From Bin52 sp965213935 (GTDB lineage Bacteria; Pseudomonadota; Alphaproteobacteria; Thalassobaculales; Thalassobaculaceae): DNA of 64,000 bases. Every line of letters begins with the position of its first letter. Position 1 is the stretch's first letter. The position numbers and the translations under genes are program-made. The DNA is taken from positions 186,001 through 250,000 of the forward strand of contig CBDCAO010000010.1 of NCBI GenBank assembly GCA_965213935.1, written 5' to 3'. Positions 37,901 through 46,680 of the stretch are shown here, piece after piece. The notes beneath the pieces are model-generated. The model searched no databases, was not told where the DNA came from, and was given only the letters and a program-made list of their open reading frames with translations.

Positions 37901-38725
37901 TCAAGCGCCCTGTCTTCTTCCGAGTGCGGCTTGCCGCCGGGGGAAAAACCTCAGCGACAGACAGGACATGCCGCCATCGAGCTTCGCCGCTTCCGTGTTT
38001 CGGACAGGTCTCAGGTTGTATCCGCGTGAGACGAGATGCTCGGCGGTCTTCGGGAAGCCATCCGGGACCAGCACCAGATCATTGAACCTGACGATGTTTG
38101 CGGATGCGTCTTCGCCTTCGGCGGTATGGATGATCCGGTAGCCCTTGAAACAGCCGGATGCCGAGAGCCGTGGCGTGGTCAGAATGGTCTCTTCGTCGAG
38201 AATCGCGCAATCGGTCTTGAAGTGCAGGACGCCACGCGGGGTTGACACCTCGCGCACTGTATATCCCCAGGCGTCCACGATGCTTCTCAGAGCGTTGATG
38301 CCGTCACGACTGGTGCGCGCGGAGCGTCCGACCAGGATTTCCCTTTCGGTCACCAGAATATCACCGCCTTCGATGAACCCGGGTGCCCCAATGGACCGGA
38401 TGTCCTCGTAATGCTTCGTGAGGTGAGGTGCGATGGCCTGGGCCTCGCCGAGTCGCGACGGTGCGCCAGGGCGCATCACGACCGCACCCTCGGGCAGACA
38501 CAGGGCCGTATCCTCGACGAAGACCGAGTCGGGGAATGCCTCGAGAGGAGGCAGGACTTCGACGACCGCTCCGGTTGATCGAAGCGCGTCCACATAGTCC
38601 GCATGGTGTTGCTTGAACGAGCAGTGATCCGGCACTCCCGTATCGGCTGCGCGCAAACCAGCCACGACAGTCGTGGCGGGCCTGCGCACGATGGCATGGG
38701 TAAAGCTGCAGGACCGACTTGCCAT
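37901..38725 (-). CDS. ddaH: dimethylarginine dimethylaminohydrolase (dimethylargininase)
   Basis: Hydrolyses N-omega-methylated arginines to citrulline and methylamines; 274 residues, normal. The nucleophile is Cys255 in GGMSCLSLRF, the catalytic histidine His168 in GVLHFKTDC, and the substrate carboxylates lie in FPDSVFVEDTA and FIEGGD. These positions agree with the characterised Pseudomonas enzyme. Arginine deiminase-like activity cannot be excluded, but the length fits DDAH. It is inserted between thrB and rnhA, which are neighbours in relatives. Confidence 0.92.
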   Translation of the reverse strand: MASRSCSFTHAIVRRPATTVVAGLRAADTGVPDHCSFKQHHADYVDALRSTGAVVEVLPPLEAFPDSVFVEDTALCLPEGAVVMRPGAPSRLGEAQAIAPHLTKHYEDIRSIGAPGFIEGGDILVTEREILVGRSARTSRDGINALRSIVDAWGYTVREVSTPRGVLHFKTDCAILDEETILTTPRLSASGCFKGYRIIHTAEGEDASANIVRFNDLVLVPDGFPKTAEHLVSRGYNLRPVRNTEAAKLDGGMSCLSLRFFPRRQAALGRRQGA

Positions 38726-38849
38726 TTGTGAACTTGGGAAGTGCCGGATTCCGAACGATCAGGATAGCTGGCATTGACCGTGAGTCAAAGGCGATGGACA
38801 GTCATGAGCCTGGCGCCCGCACAGTCATTCTGTCTGTCCTGCCCTGCTA

Positions 38850-39809
38850 CTACAGTCCGTAGGCGCCGGCCCCACGTACCTGCTGGTGCGCGCGCAGCTT
38901 CTTCAGGTATTCCATCGGGTCCTTGGGCCGGACCAGGGCCCCGGGCGGGTGGTTGAGCCAGTCGTAGAGCCGGGTGAGCAGGAACCGGATGGCTGCCCCC
39001 CGGCAGAGCGCCGGCAGCGCGGAGCACTCGGTTTCATCGAGGGGCCGGACGGCCTGGTAGGCCGAGACGAGCAGCCGCGCCTTGGTCACGTTGAAACTGC
39101 CGTCATTCTCGAAGCACCAGGCGTTCAGGCAGACTGCGAGATCGTAGGCCAGGAAATCGTTGCACGCGAAGTAGAAGTCGATGATCCCGGAAACGTCGTG
39201 GCCAAGGAAAAAGACATTGTCAGGGAACAGGTCCGCGTGGATGACACCATGTGGCAGGGACCGGGGCCAGTGAGCTTCCAGCCAGCGCAGTTCGGCATTG
39301 AGTTCGTTGAACAGGCCGATATAGATCTCCCGGTCCTCGAGCTGACACGACGCCAGCAGCGGTCTCCACGCGTCAAGCGAGAGCGCGTTGATCCGGGACC
39401 GGCCAAAGCCGGCACCGGCGAGGTGCAGCCGGGCCAGCGCGGTGCCCAGAGACCGGCAGTGTTCGGGCGCAATCCGCCGTGGCCAGACGCCTTCAAGGAA
39501 GGTGACCATGGCCGCAGGGCGGCCGTTCAGCTGGCGGAGCGTGATGCCGTCGCGCCCGGTAACCGGTGTCGGACAGGACAGGCCGCGGCCGGACAGGTGG
39601 CGCATCAGCTCCAGAAAGAACGGCAGATCGTCCGGGTTCACCCGCTTCTCATACAGGGTCAGGATCCAGCTTCCCGCAGTGGTGCGGACCAGGAAGTTGG
39701 AGTTTTCCACCCCCTCGGCAATGCCGGAATATGACGTAAGCGTGCCGATGTCGTAGTCGCGAAGGAAGCTGTCGAGATCCTCGTCGCCGACCTGCGTGTA
39801 AACGGCCAC
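38850..39809 (-). CDS. thrB: homoserine kinase, ThrB2/APH type
   Basis: Phosphorylates homoserine in threonine synthesis; 319 residues of the aminoglycoside phosphotransferase fold used by Alphaproteobacteria and pseudomonads. The catalytic loop is HGVIHADLFPDNVFF near residue 190, and the magnesium-binding aspartate is in GIIDFYFACND. It begins 13 bases after the ispH stop, so the two are co-transcribed. A 124-base spacer separates it from ddaH. Confidence 0.94.
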   Translation of the reverse strand: MAVYTQVGDEDLDSFLRDYDIGTLTSYSGIAEGVENSNFLVRTTAGSWILTLYEKRVNPDDLPFFLELMRHLSGRGLSCPTPVTGRDGITLRQLNGRPAAMVTFLEGVWPRRIAPEHCRSLGTALARLHLAGAGFGRSRINALSLDAWRPLLASCQLEDREIYIGLFNELNAELRWLEAHWPRSLPHGVIHADLFPDNVFFLGHDVSGIIDFYFACNDFLAYDLAVCLNAWCFENDGSFNVTKARLLVSAYQAVRPLDETECSALPALCRGAAIRFLLTRLYDWLNHPPGALVRPKDPMEYLKKLRAHQQVRGAGAYGL

Positions 39810-39822
39810 GGCGAAGCCCGGG

Positions 39823-40767
39823 TCAGGCCTCGAGCCCGCGCGGAAGTCTGAACCGGGCGTCTTCCCGGGTGATCTCGACTTCCTCCACCGTCAGCTCCCG
39901 GCTCTCGCCGCAGGCATCGATCAACTGCCGGACCAGGATGTCCGGAGCCGAGGCTCCGGCTGTAATCCCGACAACCGCCTTGTTCCTGAGCCAGTCGGGG
40001 TCGAGTTCGCCGGCATCCGACAGCAGCAGTGCGTCCGGACAGCCGTTTGCCCGCGCGACTTCCACCAGCCGCCTCGAGTTGGAGGAGTTGGGTGCTCCGA
40101 TCACGATCAGCCCGTCACAATCGGACGCGATGGTCTTCACGGCGTTCTGCCGATTGGTGGTTGCATAGCAGATGTCGCGCTCCGCCATGCCGAGGATCCC
40201 GGGGAACCGTTGTTTCAGCGCCGCGACAATGGTTGCCGTGTCATCCACCGACAGCGTGGTCTGGCTGATGTAGGCGAGCGGCTGATCGGCGGGGTAGTCG
40301 AGTGCCATGACATCCTCCACCGACTCGACCAGCGCGATCCTGCCGAGCGGCAACTGGCCCAGGGTACCGACGACCTCGGGGTGGCCGGCATGGCCGATCA
40401 GGATCACCATCCGTTCGGCAACGCTGTAGCGCTGGGCACTCTTGTGCACCTTGGTCACCAGCGGACAGGTTGCATCGAAGTAGACCAGGTCGCGGCGCTT
40501 GGCCTCCATCGTGACCGCCTGGGGAATTCCGTGGGCAGAAAACACGACCGGGCGGTCGCCGGGAACCTCGTCGAGCTCCGTCACGAAGATTGCGCCTCGA
40601 GTCTCAAGGTCGCGCACGACGTGCTGGTTGTGGACGATCTGGTGGCGGACATAGACCGGCGCACCGTATTTCTCGAGGCAGGCCTCGACGATCTGGATGG
40701 CACGCGTCACGCCGGCGCAGAAGCCACGCGGGGCTGCGAGACGGATGGCGAGCGGGAGCTTCGTCAT
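39823..40767 (-). CDS. ispH: 4-hydroxy-3-methylbut-2-enyl diphosphate reductase
   Basis: Last enzyme of the methylerythritol phosphate pathway, producing IPP and DMAPP; an iron-sulfur protein of 314 residues. The three cluster cysteines lie in PRGFCAGV, DATCPLVTKVH and DICYATTNRQ. The E and T/N residues of the substrate pocket are present in GAPNSSNS and GASAPD. The chosen ATG gives MTKLPLAIRLAAPRGFCAG; an upstream in-frame ATG adds 16 residues without support. It heads the ispH-thrB pair. Confidence 0.97.
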   Translation of the reverse strand: MTKLPLAIRLAAPRGFCAGVTRAIQIVEACLEKYGAPVYVRHQIVHNQHVVRDLETRGAIFVTELDEVPGDRPVVFSAHGIPQAVTMEAKRRDLVYFDATCPLVTKVHKSAQRYSVAERMVILIGHAGHPEVVGTLGQLPLGRIALVESVEDVMALDYPADQPLAYISQTTLSVDDTATIVAALKQRFPGILGMAERDICYATTNRQNAVKTIASDCDGLIVIGAPNSSNSRRLVEVARANGCPDALLLSDAGELDPDWLRNKAVVGITAGASAPDILVRQLIDACGESRELTVEEVEITREDARFRLPRGLEA

Positions 40768-40922
40768 GAACCTGACCGTGCTGGTCGAGCGACAGGAGGC
40801 AGTATGCACGCACACCGCCGCCGTGGCCAGATCACAGGCGCCACGTGGTACCGCAGACGGCTTTGCACGGACCGGGGCAAACAGCTAGGGTCTGGCGCTT
40901 CGACGTTGTGCGGGTGGTGTTC

Positions 40923-41438
40923 ATGAAACTGCGAGTCGTGGTGCCGGCGGCCGTGTTGCTGCTGTTCGGTTGTGCAACCGAAGAGATCCCCGAACCCTGC
41001 CCCCCGGTCGGGCTGGTGGACGGTCTTGCGCGCGTGTCCGCATTCGAGCCCCAGGCGTCAGTGGACCCTGGCCGGAAGCTGTGGTCGGCCTACCTTGCGG
41101 ACCTGCGCTCGGAGTGCACGCTCGGAAGTCGGGGCATGTTGATGACCGTCGGGTTCCTGGTGCTCGCCGAACGCGGGCCCGCCAATGCAGACGGGATTGC
41201 ACGGCAGCCATTCTTCGTCGCCGTGACCGGTCCGGACGGCCGGATCCTTGCCAAGCAGGAGTTCGGGCTCGAGTTGACCTTCGAGGGCGAGGCTCGCCGG
41301 GTCATCCACCAGGAAGTGATCGAGCCGTTCCTGCCCGGGACCGGCCAGCCCTGGCTGGACTACCGGATCCTGGTCGGCTTCCAGCTCTCGGAAGCACAGG
41401 TGATGCACAACCGCCGTGGCGCACAGCCCCGGTTCTAG
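40923..41438 (+). CDS. predicted lipoprotein of unknown function
   Basis: A 171-residue protein with a lipoprotein signal: MKLRVVVPAAVLLLFGC, lipobox LFGC with Cys17. The mature domain has no recognised family; it contains a beta-rich pattern such as FFVAVTGPDGRILAKQEFGL. It is transcribed away from ispH across a 155-base gap, and its stop overlaps the stop of the convergent carboxyltransferase gene by four bases. Confidence 0.75.
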   Translation: MKLRVVVPAAVLLLFGCATEEIPEPCPPVGLVDGLARVSAFEPQASVDPGRKLWSAYLADLRSECTLGSRGMLMTVGFLVLAERGPANADGIARQPFFVAVTGPDGRILAKQEFGLELTFEGEARRVIHQEVIEPFLPGTGQPWLDYRILVGFQLSEAQVMHNRRGAQPRF

Positions 41439-43003
41439 CGCGCCAGCCGGGGCTTCCTGGCGATGACGTCGGGAAGCAATGCCTGCGCACGCGCCACCCA
41501 GTCGCACAGGGCCGGACGGGTCTCGCGCGGGTCGATCATGTCGTGAATCGCCAGGGATTCGGCCCGCGGCACCGCGGAGTACCGGTGCGCCATCGCCGCT
41601 TCAAGCTCGGCTCTCCGGCGTTCCGGATCGGGATGGGCGTCGATCTCGCGGCCGAAGGCCACGGCGACGCCGCCTTCGACCGGCACGGCACCCATCTCCG
41701 CCGATGGCCAGGCGAGCACATAGGCACCCGGGCCATAGTGCGCCACGGCTGCGACTCCGAATGACCGGCGCACGATCACCGAGGCCCACGGCACCGTGCA
41801 GTCGGCAGCAGCGAGGACGAGATCGGTTCCGTGGCGGATGGTTGCTGCCTTTTCCGCCTCGGCACCGATCATGAATCCCGGCTCGTCGACGAGGGTGACG
41901 ATCGGCAGGTTGAAGGTCTGGCAGGTCTGGATGAACCGGCGGACCTTCTGCGATCCCTCCGCGGTCATGGCGCCGGCGTAGTGCCGGCAGTCGTTGGCAA
42001 AGAGTCCGACCGGCTGGCCGTCGAGTCGTGCGAGGCACGTGATCTGTCCCCTGGCGTGGCTTCGTGCGAGTTCGAAAACCGAATCGCGGTCGACGACCAG
42101 CGAAATGATGCGGCGCATGTCATAGACCTTGCGACGGTCTTCCGGCACCATGTCGACGAGGGCCTGCTCGCGACGGTCGACAGGATCCGCGGACGGGACG
42201 GTGGCAGAGACCTCCCAGGCGTTGGCCGGCATGTAGGACAGGAAGCGGCGGATCTGGCTGAACGCGCCCTGTTCGTCCTCCGCGACATTGTCGACGACGC
42301 CGTTGCGCGCGTGCACGCCTGCCCCGCCCATCTCCTCCTTGGACATCGCCTGCCCCAGGGCACGTTCCACCACCTTGGGTCCGGCGACCAGCACCTGCGA
42401 TCCGGTACGGGTCATGACCGAAAAATGCGACGCGACCAGCCTGGCGGCCGGCAGACCCGCGACCGGCCCGAGTGCCGCGGCCGCCACCGGGACCGCACGC
42501 ATGGTCCGGGCGACCGACTGGAACCGGGGCGGGAGAAACACCGGGGAGCCGACCGGGGCACCGCCCTTGCCGCCGGCACCCGTCACGCTGCCGCCCCCGC
42601 CTTCATGCAGGCGCACAAGCGGCACCAGATACTGCAGCGCCAGTTCCTCGGTGTAGATGCTCTTGCGCAGGCCGGCCTCGTTGGGCGAGCCGCCACGCAG
42701 TGTGAAGTCCTCGCCGCCGATCACGCAGGGACGGCCGTCGATGCGTCCGAAACCGAGAACGAAGTTTGCCGGCGAGAACGCGACAATCTCGCCCGCTTCG
42801 TCGCGTTCGACACCACCGGCACCGGGACCGATCTCGCGAAAGCTCGCCTTGTCCAGCACGCCGTCGATCCGTTCGCGAATGGTCAGCCGACCCTTCGCAT
42901 GCTGGCGCGCCACGTTCTCCTTGCCGCCCTGCTCTCTGGCGATCGCAAGCTTGTGCCGGAGTTCGGCGAGTTGACGTTCCCAGGCCACGAGTGGTCTCCG
43001 CAA
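41435..43003 (-). CDS. acyl-CoA carboxylase, carboxyltransferase subunit
   Basis: A 522-residue biotin-dependent carboxyltransferase with two crotonase-fold halves. The first carries HEGGGGSVTGAGGKGGAPVG and the second VDEPGFMIGAEAEKAATIRH and RRSFGVAAVAHYGPGAYV. It differs clearly from the PccB in this window, and its acyl-CoA (acetyl, methylcrotonyl, geranyl or other) cannot be told from the sequence. No biotin carboxylase or biotin carrier lies nearby, so its partner is encoded elsewhere. Confidence 0.87.
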   Translation of the reverse strand: MRRPLVAWERQLAELRHKLAIAREQGGKENVARQHAKGRLTIRERIDGVLDKASFREIGPGAGGVERDEAGEIVAFSPANFVLGFGRIDGRPCVIGGEDFTLRGGSPNEAGLRKSIYTEELALQYLVPLVRLHEGGGGSVTGAGGKGGAPVGSPVFLPPRFQSVARTMRAVPVAAAALGPVAGLPAARLVASHFSVMTRTGSQVLVAGPKVVERALGQAMSKEEMGGAGVHARNGVVDNVAEDEQGAFSQIRRFLSYMPANAWEVSATVPSADPVDRREQALVDMVPEDRRKVYDMRRIISLVVDRDSVFELARSHARGQITCLARLDGQPVGLFANDCRHYAGAMTAEGSQKVRRFIQTCQTFNLPIVTLVDEPGFMIGAEAEKAATIRHGTDLVLAAADCTVPWASVIVRRSFGVAAVAHYGPGAYVLAWPSAEMGAVPVEGGVAVAFGREIDAHPDPERRRAELEAAMAHRYSAVPRAESLAIHDMIDPRETRPALCDWVARAQALLPDVIARKPRLAR

Positions 43004-43135
43004 TGGTGAGAATGCAGGATCCTATGCGCGCCGGCACGGCGACGAAAGGATCGCGGCGCCCGCGGAGGCGGACAGCACGCGCAATCTGCGAGACAATGGG
43101 TCGAACCGTATCGACAGGCCGGGAGAACCGCAGTC

Positions 43136-43969
43136 ATGGCAGAACTCGAGGGCAGAACCGCCGTCATCACCGGAGGAGCGAGCGGCATCGGGGCGGAAAC
43201 GGCGCGGCTGTTCGTCGCCGAGGGCGCGCGGGTGGTCATCGCCGACATGCAGGACGAGCGCGGCGAGGCGTTGGCACGCGAACTCGGACCGCAGGCCGTC
43301 TTCTCGAGTTGCGAGGTCCGGTCCGAGGAGCAGGTGAAGGCGGCCGTCGACCTGGCGCTCGGTCGCTGGGGCCGGCTCGACTGCATGTTCAACAACGCCG
43401 GGTTCGGCGGCGTGCTCGGTCCGATCGATGCGATCCCGGCCGACGCCTTCGACATGACCTTCTCCGTGCTGGTTCGCGGAGTCTTCCTCGGCATGAAGCA
43501 CGCGATCCCGGCGATGAAGGCGCAGGGCAGCGGCAGCATCGTAAACACCGGCAGTATCGCCGGGATTACCGCCGGGCGTGGACCGCAGGTCTACTCGGCC
43601 GCCAAGGCGGCTGTCATTCACCTCTCGAAGGTCTCGGCGATGGAACTGGGCGAGCACTCCATCCGGGTCAACTGTGTCTGCCCCGGCTATATCGCAACTC
43701 CCCTCGCGGCCAACACGGTCGGCAGGCCCGACGGTCTGATCGAGGACCAGGTGGATGATTTCGCCCGCCGGCAACCGATCCCGCGTGCCGGCAGGCCGCG
43801 TGATATCGCCGAGGCGGTCCTCTACCTCGCGAGCGACCGGTCGAGCTTCGTGACCGGCCAGGCCATCACCGTGGATGGCGGAGCCGCGACCGGCGTGCCG
43901 TGGAGCGAGCAGAAGCCCGTCTACAGGGAGTTCCGACCGATCCGGGTCTATCATCCGGACCGGCGATGA
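43136..43969 (+). CDS. SDR-family oxidoreductase
   Basis: Classical short-chain dehydrogenase/reductase, 277 residues, NAD(P)-dependent. The dinucleotide motif TGGASGIG is at residues 12-19, NNAG at 86-89, and the catalytic Ser140, Tyr153 (YSAAK) and Lys157 are all present. Substrate unknown. It is divergent from the carboxyltransferase gene and sits 34 bases before the hyuA remnant, so it may once have shared an operon with hyuAB. Confidence 0.93.
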   Translation: MAELEGRTAVITGGASGIGAETARLFVAEGARVVIADMQDERGEALARELGPQAVFSSCEVRSEEQVKAAVDLALGRWGRLDCMFNNAGFGGVLGPIDAIPADAFDMTFSVLVRGVFLGMKHAIPAMKAQGSGSIVNTGSIAGITAGRGPQVYSAAKAAVIHLSKVSAMELGEHSIRVNCVCPGYIATPLAANTVGRPDGLIEDQVDDFARRQPIPRAGRPRDIAEAVLYLASDRSSFVTGQAITVDGGAATGVPWSEQKPVYREFRPIRVYHPDRR

Positions 43970-44003
43970 CCTCGCGAAAACTGCACTGTGCAGGGAACAG
44001 GCC

Positions 44004-44057
44004 ATGACGACTCAGGTCACGGAATGCCGCATCGGTGTCGATGTCGGCGGCACTTAA
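44004..44057 (+). pseudogene. hyuA (hydantoinase/oxoprolinase subunit A) N-terminal stub
   Basis: Seventeen codons ending in CRIGVDVGGT and then a TAA stop. RIGVDVGGTFTD is the phosphate-binding start of HyuA-type ATP-dependent hydantoinase/5-oxoprolinase subunits. After GGT, where TTC is expected, the sequence turns into relaxase coding sequence. The gene is cut by the left end of the island. The matching 3' end of hyuB lies 15.4 kb away at 59494-60110. Confidence 0.8.
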
Positions 44058-46485
44058 ATGGATGGCCATTTTCGGATATTGGGACACGAGCGGCTCTATG
44101 GCTCGAAAATGGCGCTGGGGGCGCTCTACCGCAACACGCTCGCCGACGAGCTCGGGAAGCTCGGCTACTCCATAGAGAAGACCCACGCCGACGGGCGGTT
44201 CGAGATCGCGGGCGTTTCGCGCGAGATCGTGGAGACGTTCTCGACACGGCGCGCCGAGATCGAGACGGCGATGGAGGGCCGGGGCCTGGGCACGACGGGG
44301 GAGAACCCGCATCTCGCCCGGCGTGCGGCGCTGATGACGCCGCGCGCGGCCAAGCGCGAGGTCGACCGGGACGCGCTGCGGGAGACCTGGGCGAGGCCGG
44401 CGGCCTCCCTCGGCTTCGACGCGAAAGGGCTGGTCGCCTCGGCGATGGAACGCGACGGGATCGGGAAGGCGCGCGCTGCCGAACCGGACAAGGACGCTGC
44501 TTTCCCTGCGCCGCACCAGCTGGACCTGTTCGAGCATGCCGCGCGAACCGAGCCCGCGCGGGCACCGGTGGACTGGGCGTTGGCCCATCTCTCGGAGCGG
44601 GATGCGGTGTTCTCCACCACCGACCAGCTCGCGGCCGCGCTCGCCTTCGATCCCGGCGCGGCGTCCATCGGCGCCGTCGAGCGGGCGGTCGAGGGGCTCA
44701 AGCGCGAGGGCCGGCTGCAAGATGCGCCGCGCTGGAAGGGGGCGGTGGGCTCACCACCGACAAGGCGCCGATGCGGGGCTGGACGGTCGAGCGTCATCTC
44801 AGGAAAGGGCCGCTCACCGCCGGGCAAAAGCAGGCGGTCAAGCTCATCCTGAGCGAGAAGGATCGAACCGTAGGCGTCCAGGGCTATGCGGGCACCGGCA
44901 AGACGAAAATGCTTTCCCGCGCCCGCACGCTCGCGGAGAAGAAGGGCTGGCGCATGGTGGGGCTCGCGCTGTCGGCCTCGGCCGCGCGCACGCTCAGCAC
45001 CGAATCCGGTATCGAGTCCGAAACTCTCCAGCGCTTCCTCGCCCGCAACGCGGGCGTTGCCGAAGGCAGGCTGACCAGGAAGGGCGCGAAGGAAATGCGC
45101 CCGGCGTTCGCGAAGACGGTGCTGGTGGTCGACGAGGGCTCGCTGGCCTCGACCGTCCAGGCGCGCGACCTGCTCAGAATCGCGGGCGCTTTGCGCGTCC
45201 CGAAGCTGGTGCTGGTCGGCGACGCCAAGCAGCTCGACGCGGTGGACGCTGGGAAACCCTTCGCCCAGCTTCAGGCCGCCGGCATGAAGACGGCGGCGAT
45301 GGACGAGATCCTGCGCCAGCGCGACGCGGACCTGACGGCGGCCGTCGAGGCGAGCCTCGCGGGCGAGATCGGCAAGGCGTTCGACAGGCTCGGCTCCAAC
45401 GTGGCCGAGGTGAAGGCTGACAACATCGCCGGCGCGGTCGCCGCGCGCTGGCTGAAACTCTCTCCCGGGGAGCGCGGGCGCACCGGGGTGATGGCCCCGA
45501 GCCACGCGCTGCGCGAGGGCATCAACGCGCATATCCGCGAGCGCCTGGTGCGCGAGGGCCGCATCGCAGGTCCCGCCATGGAGACGCAGCGCCTGGTCTC
45601 GAAGGGCTGCACCAATGCCGAAAAATCTCTCGCCGCCAATTGCGCCCCGGGCGATGTCGTGGCCTTCCACCGCCCCTACAGGCGGATCGGCGTCGCCAAG
45701 GGCGGGGAGCGACGCGTCGCCGGCGGCGATCGCAAGGAGAGAACCGTGCTGCTCGAAGCGCCCGGCAGCGGGACCATCGCATGGAAGCCCTCCGAAATCG
45801 GCGAGCGGCAGGGCGGAACGGAGGTCTACCGCCGCGAGAGCGTCGAGCTTCGCGCCGGCGACCGCATCCGCTGGACCCGCAACGACAAGGGGCTGGGCAT
45901 CCGCAACGGCCGGGTGGCATTCCGCCTGGAGGACGGGGCAGGCCCACCCTGACCCCGGGCGATCCGCAGCTCCGCCATCTCGACCGCGCCTGGTGCTCGA
46001 CCGTGCATGCGTTTCAGGGACGCACGGTCGATGCGGTAATCGCGGCGATGGAAGCGAACCACCCGACACTGACCACGCAGAAGTCTCCATATGTCGAGAT
46101 CAGCCGCGCCCGGGATCGGGCGGAGCCGGTGACCGACGACGCGCGGGCGCTCAGGGAACGGCTGGAAGCGGTCACCGGCGAGCGCATCTCGGCGTTCGAA
46201 GGCATCGGCGAGGACGTGCGGCCGGAGCGCGAGGCGGGCCGGGAAGCCCCACCGGCGGGCAAGGAACGCGAGCGCGACCGGGCCGAAGATTCCGTCATTC
46301 GGAAGATCGAAGTCGAGCGCGGGCGTGACGAAAAGGCCGCCGGGCAGAAGGCGGCGCCGGCCAGGGACAGGGCCGCGCCCTCGTCGCCGGACCGGAACGT
46401 CGGCCGCGAGGCGCCGCAGCGCAAGGCGCCCGAGCCCGAGCCGCCGGCAAAGACCAGGGTGCGCGAAATGGACCTAAACCTGTAG
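44058..46485 (+). pseudogene. MobF/TraA-type conjugative relaxase-helicase (truncated, frameshifted)
   Basis: The N-terminal catalytic part with the tyrosine and HxH metal site is missing; the frame begins at SKMALGALYRNTLADELGKL in the middle of the relaxase domain. Near 44750 a one-base shift moves to the helicase frame. That frame holds Walker A GYAGTGKTKML near 44886, Walker B VVDEGSLAS near 45126 and VLVGDAKQLDAVDAG. Near 45945 a second shift leads to the last motif STVHAFQGRTVDAVI and a charged tail ending at 46485. It cannot encode a working relaxase. Confidence 0.85.
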
Positions 46486-46680
46486 TGCGGAGCCGCTTGC
46501 CCGGCCGACTTTCTCATATTGGAAGGCGCTTCGCCGTGCCGGTACGGCGCGTCCTGGCACTGTCCATCCTTCCTTGCGCGCCATCTCTCTACCTCGCCGT
46601 TTCTCCGAAGTCATATGCCTGGGCCAAGCAGGGCTACGGCTGAGAGAGTGGGCACGCTGGCGCACTCCGACGGCCGCCAA

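Noticed and set aside
44740..45960. Programmed frameshifting in the relaxase gene
   Set aside because: No slippery heptamer with a downstream structure was recognised, the N-terminus is missing as well, and two shifts make decay far more likely.
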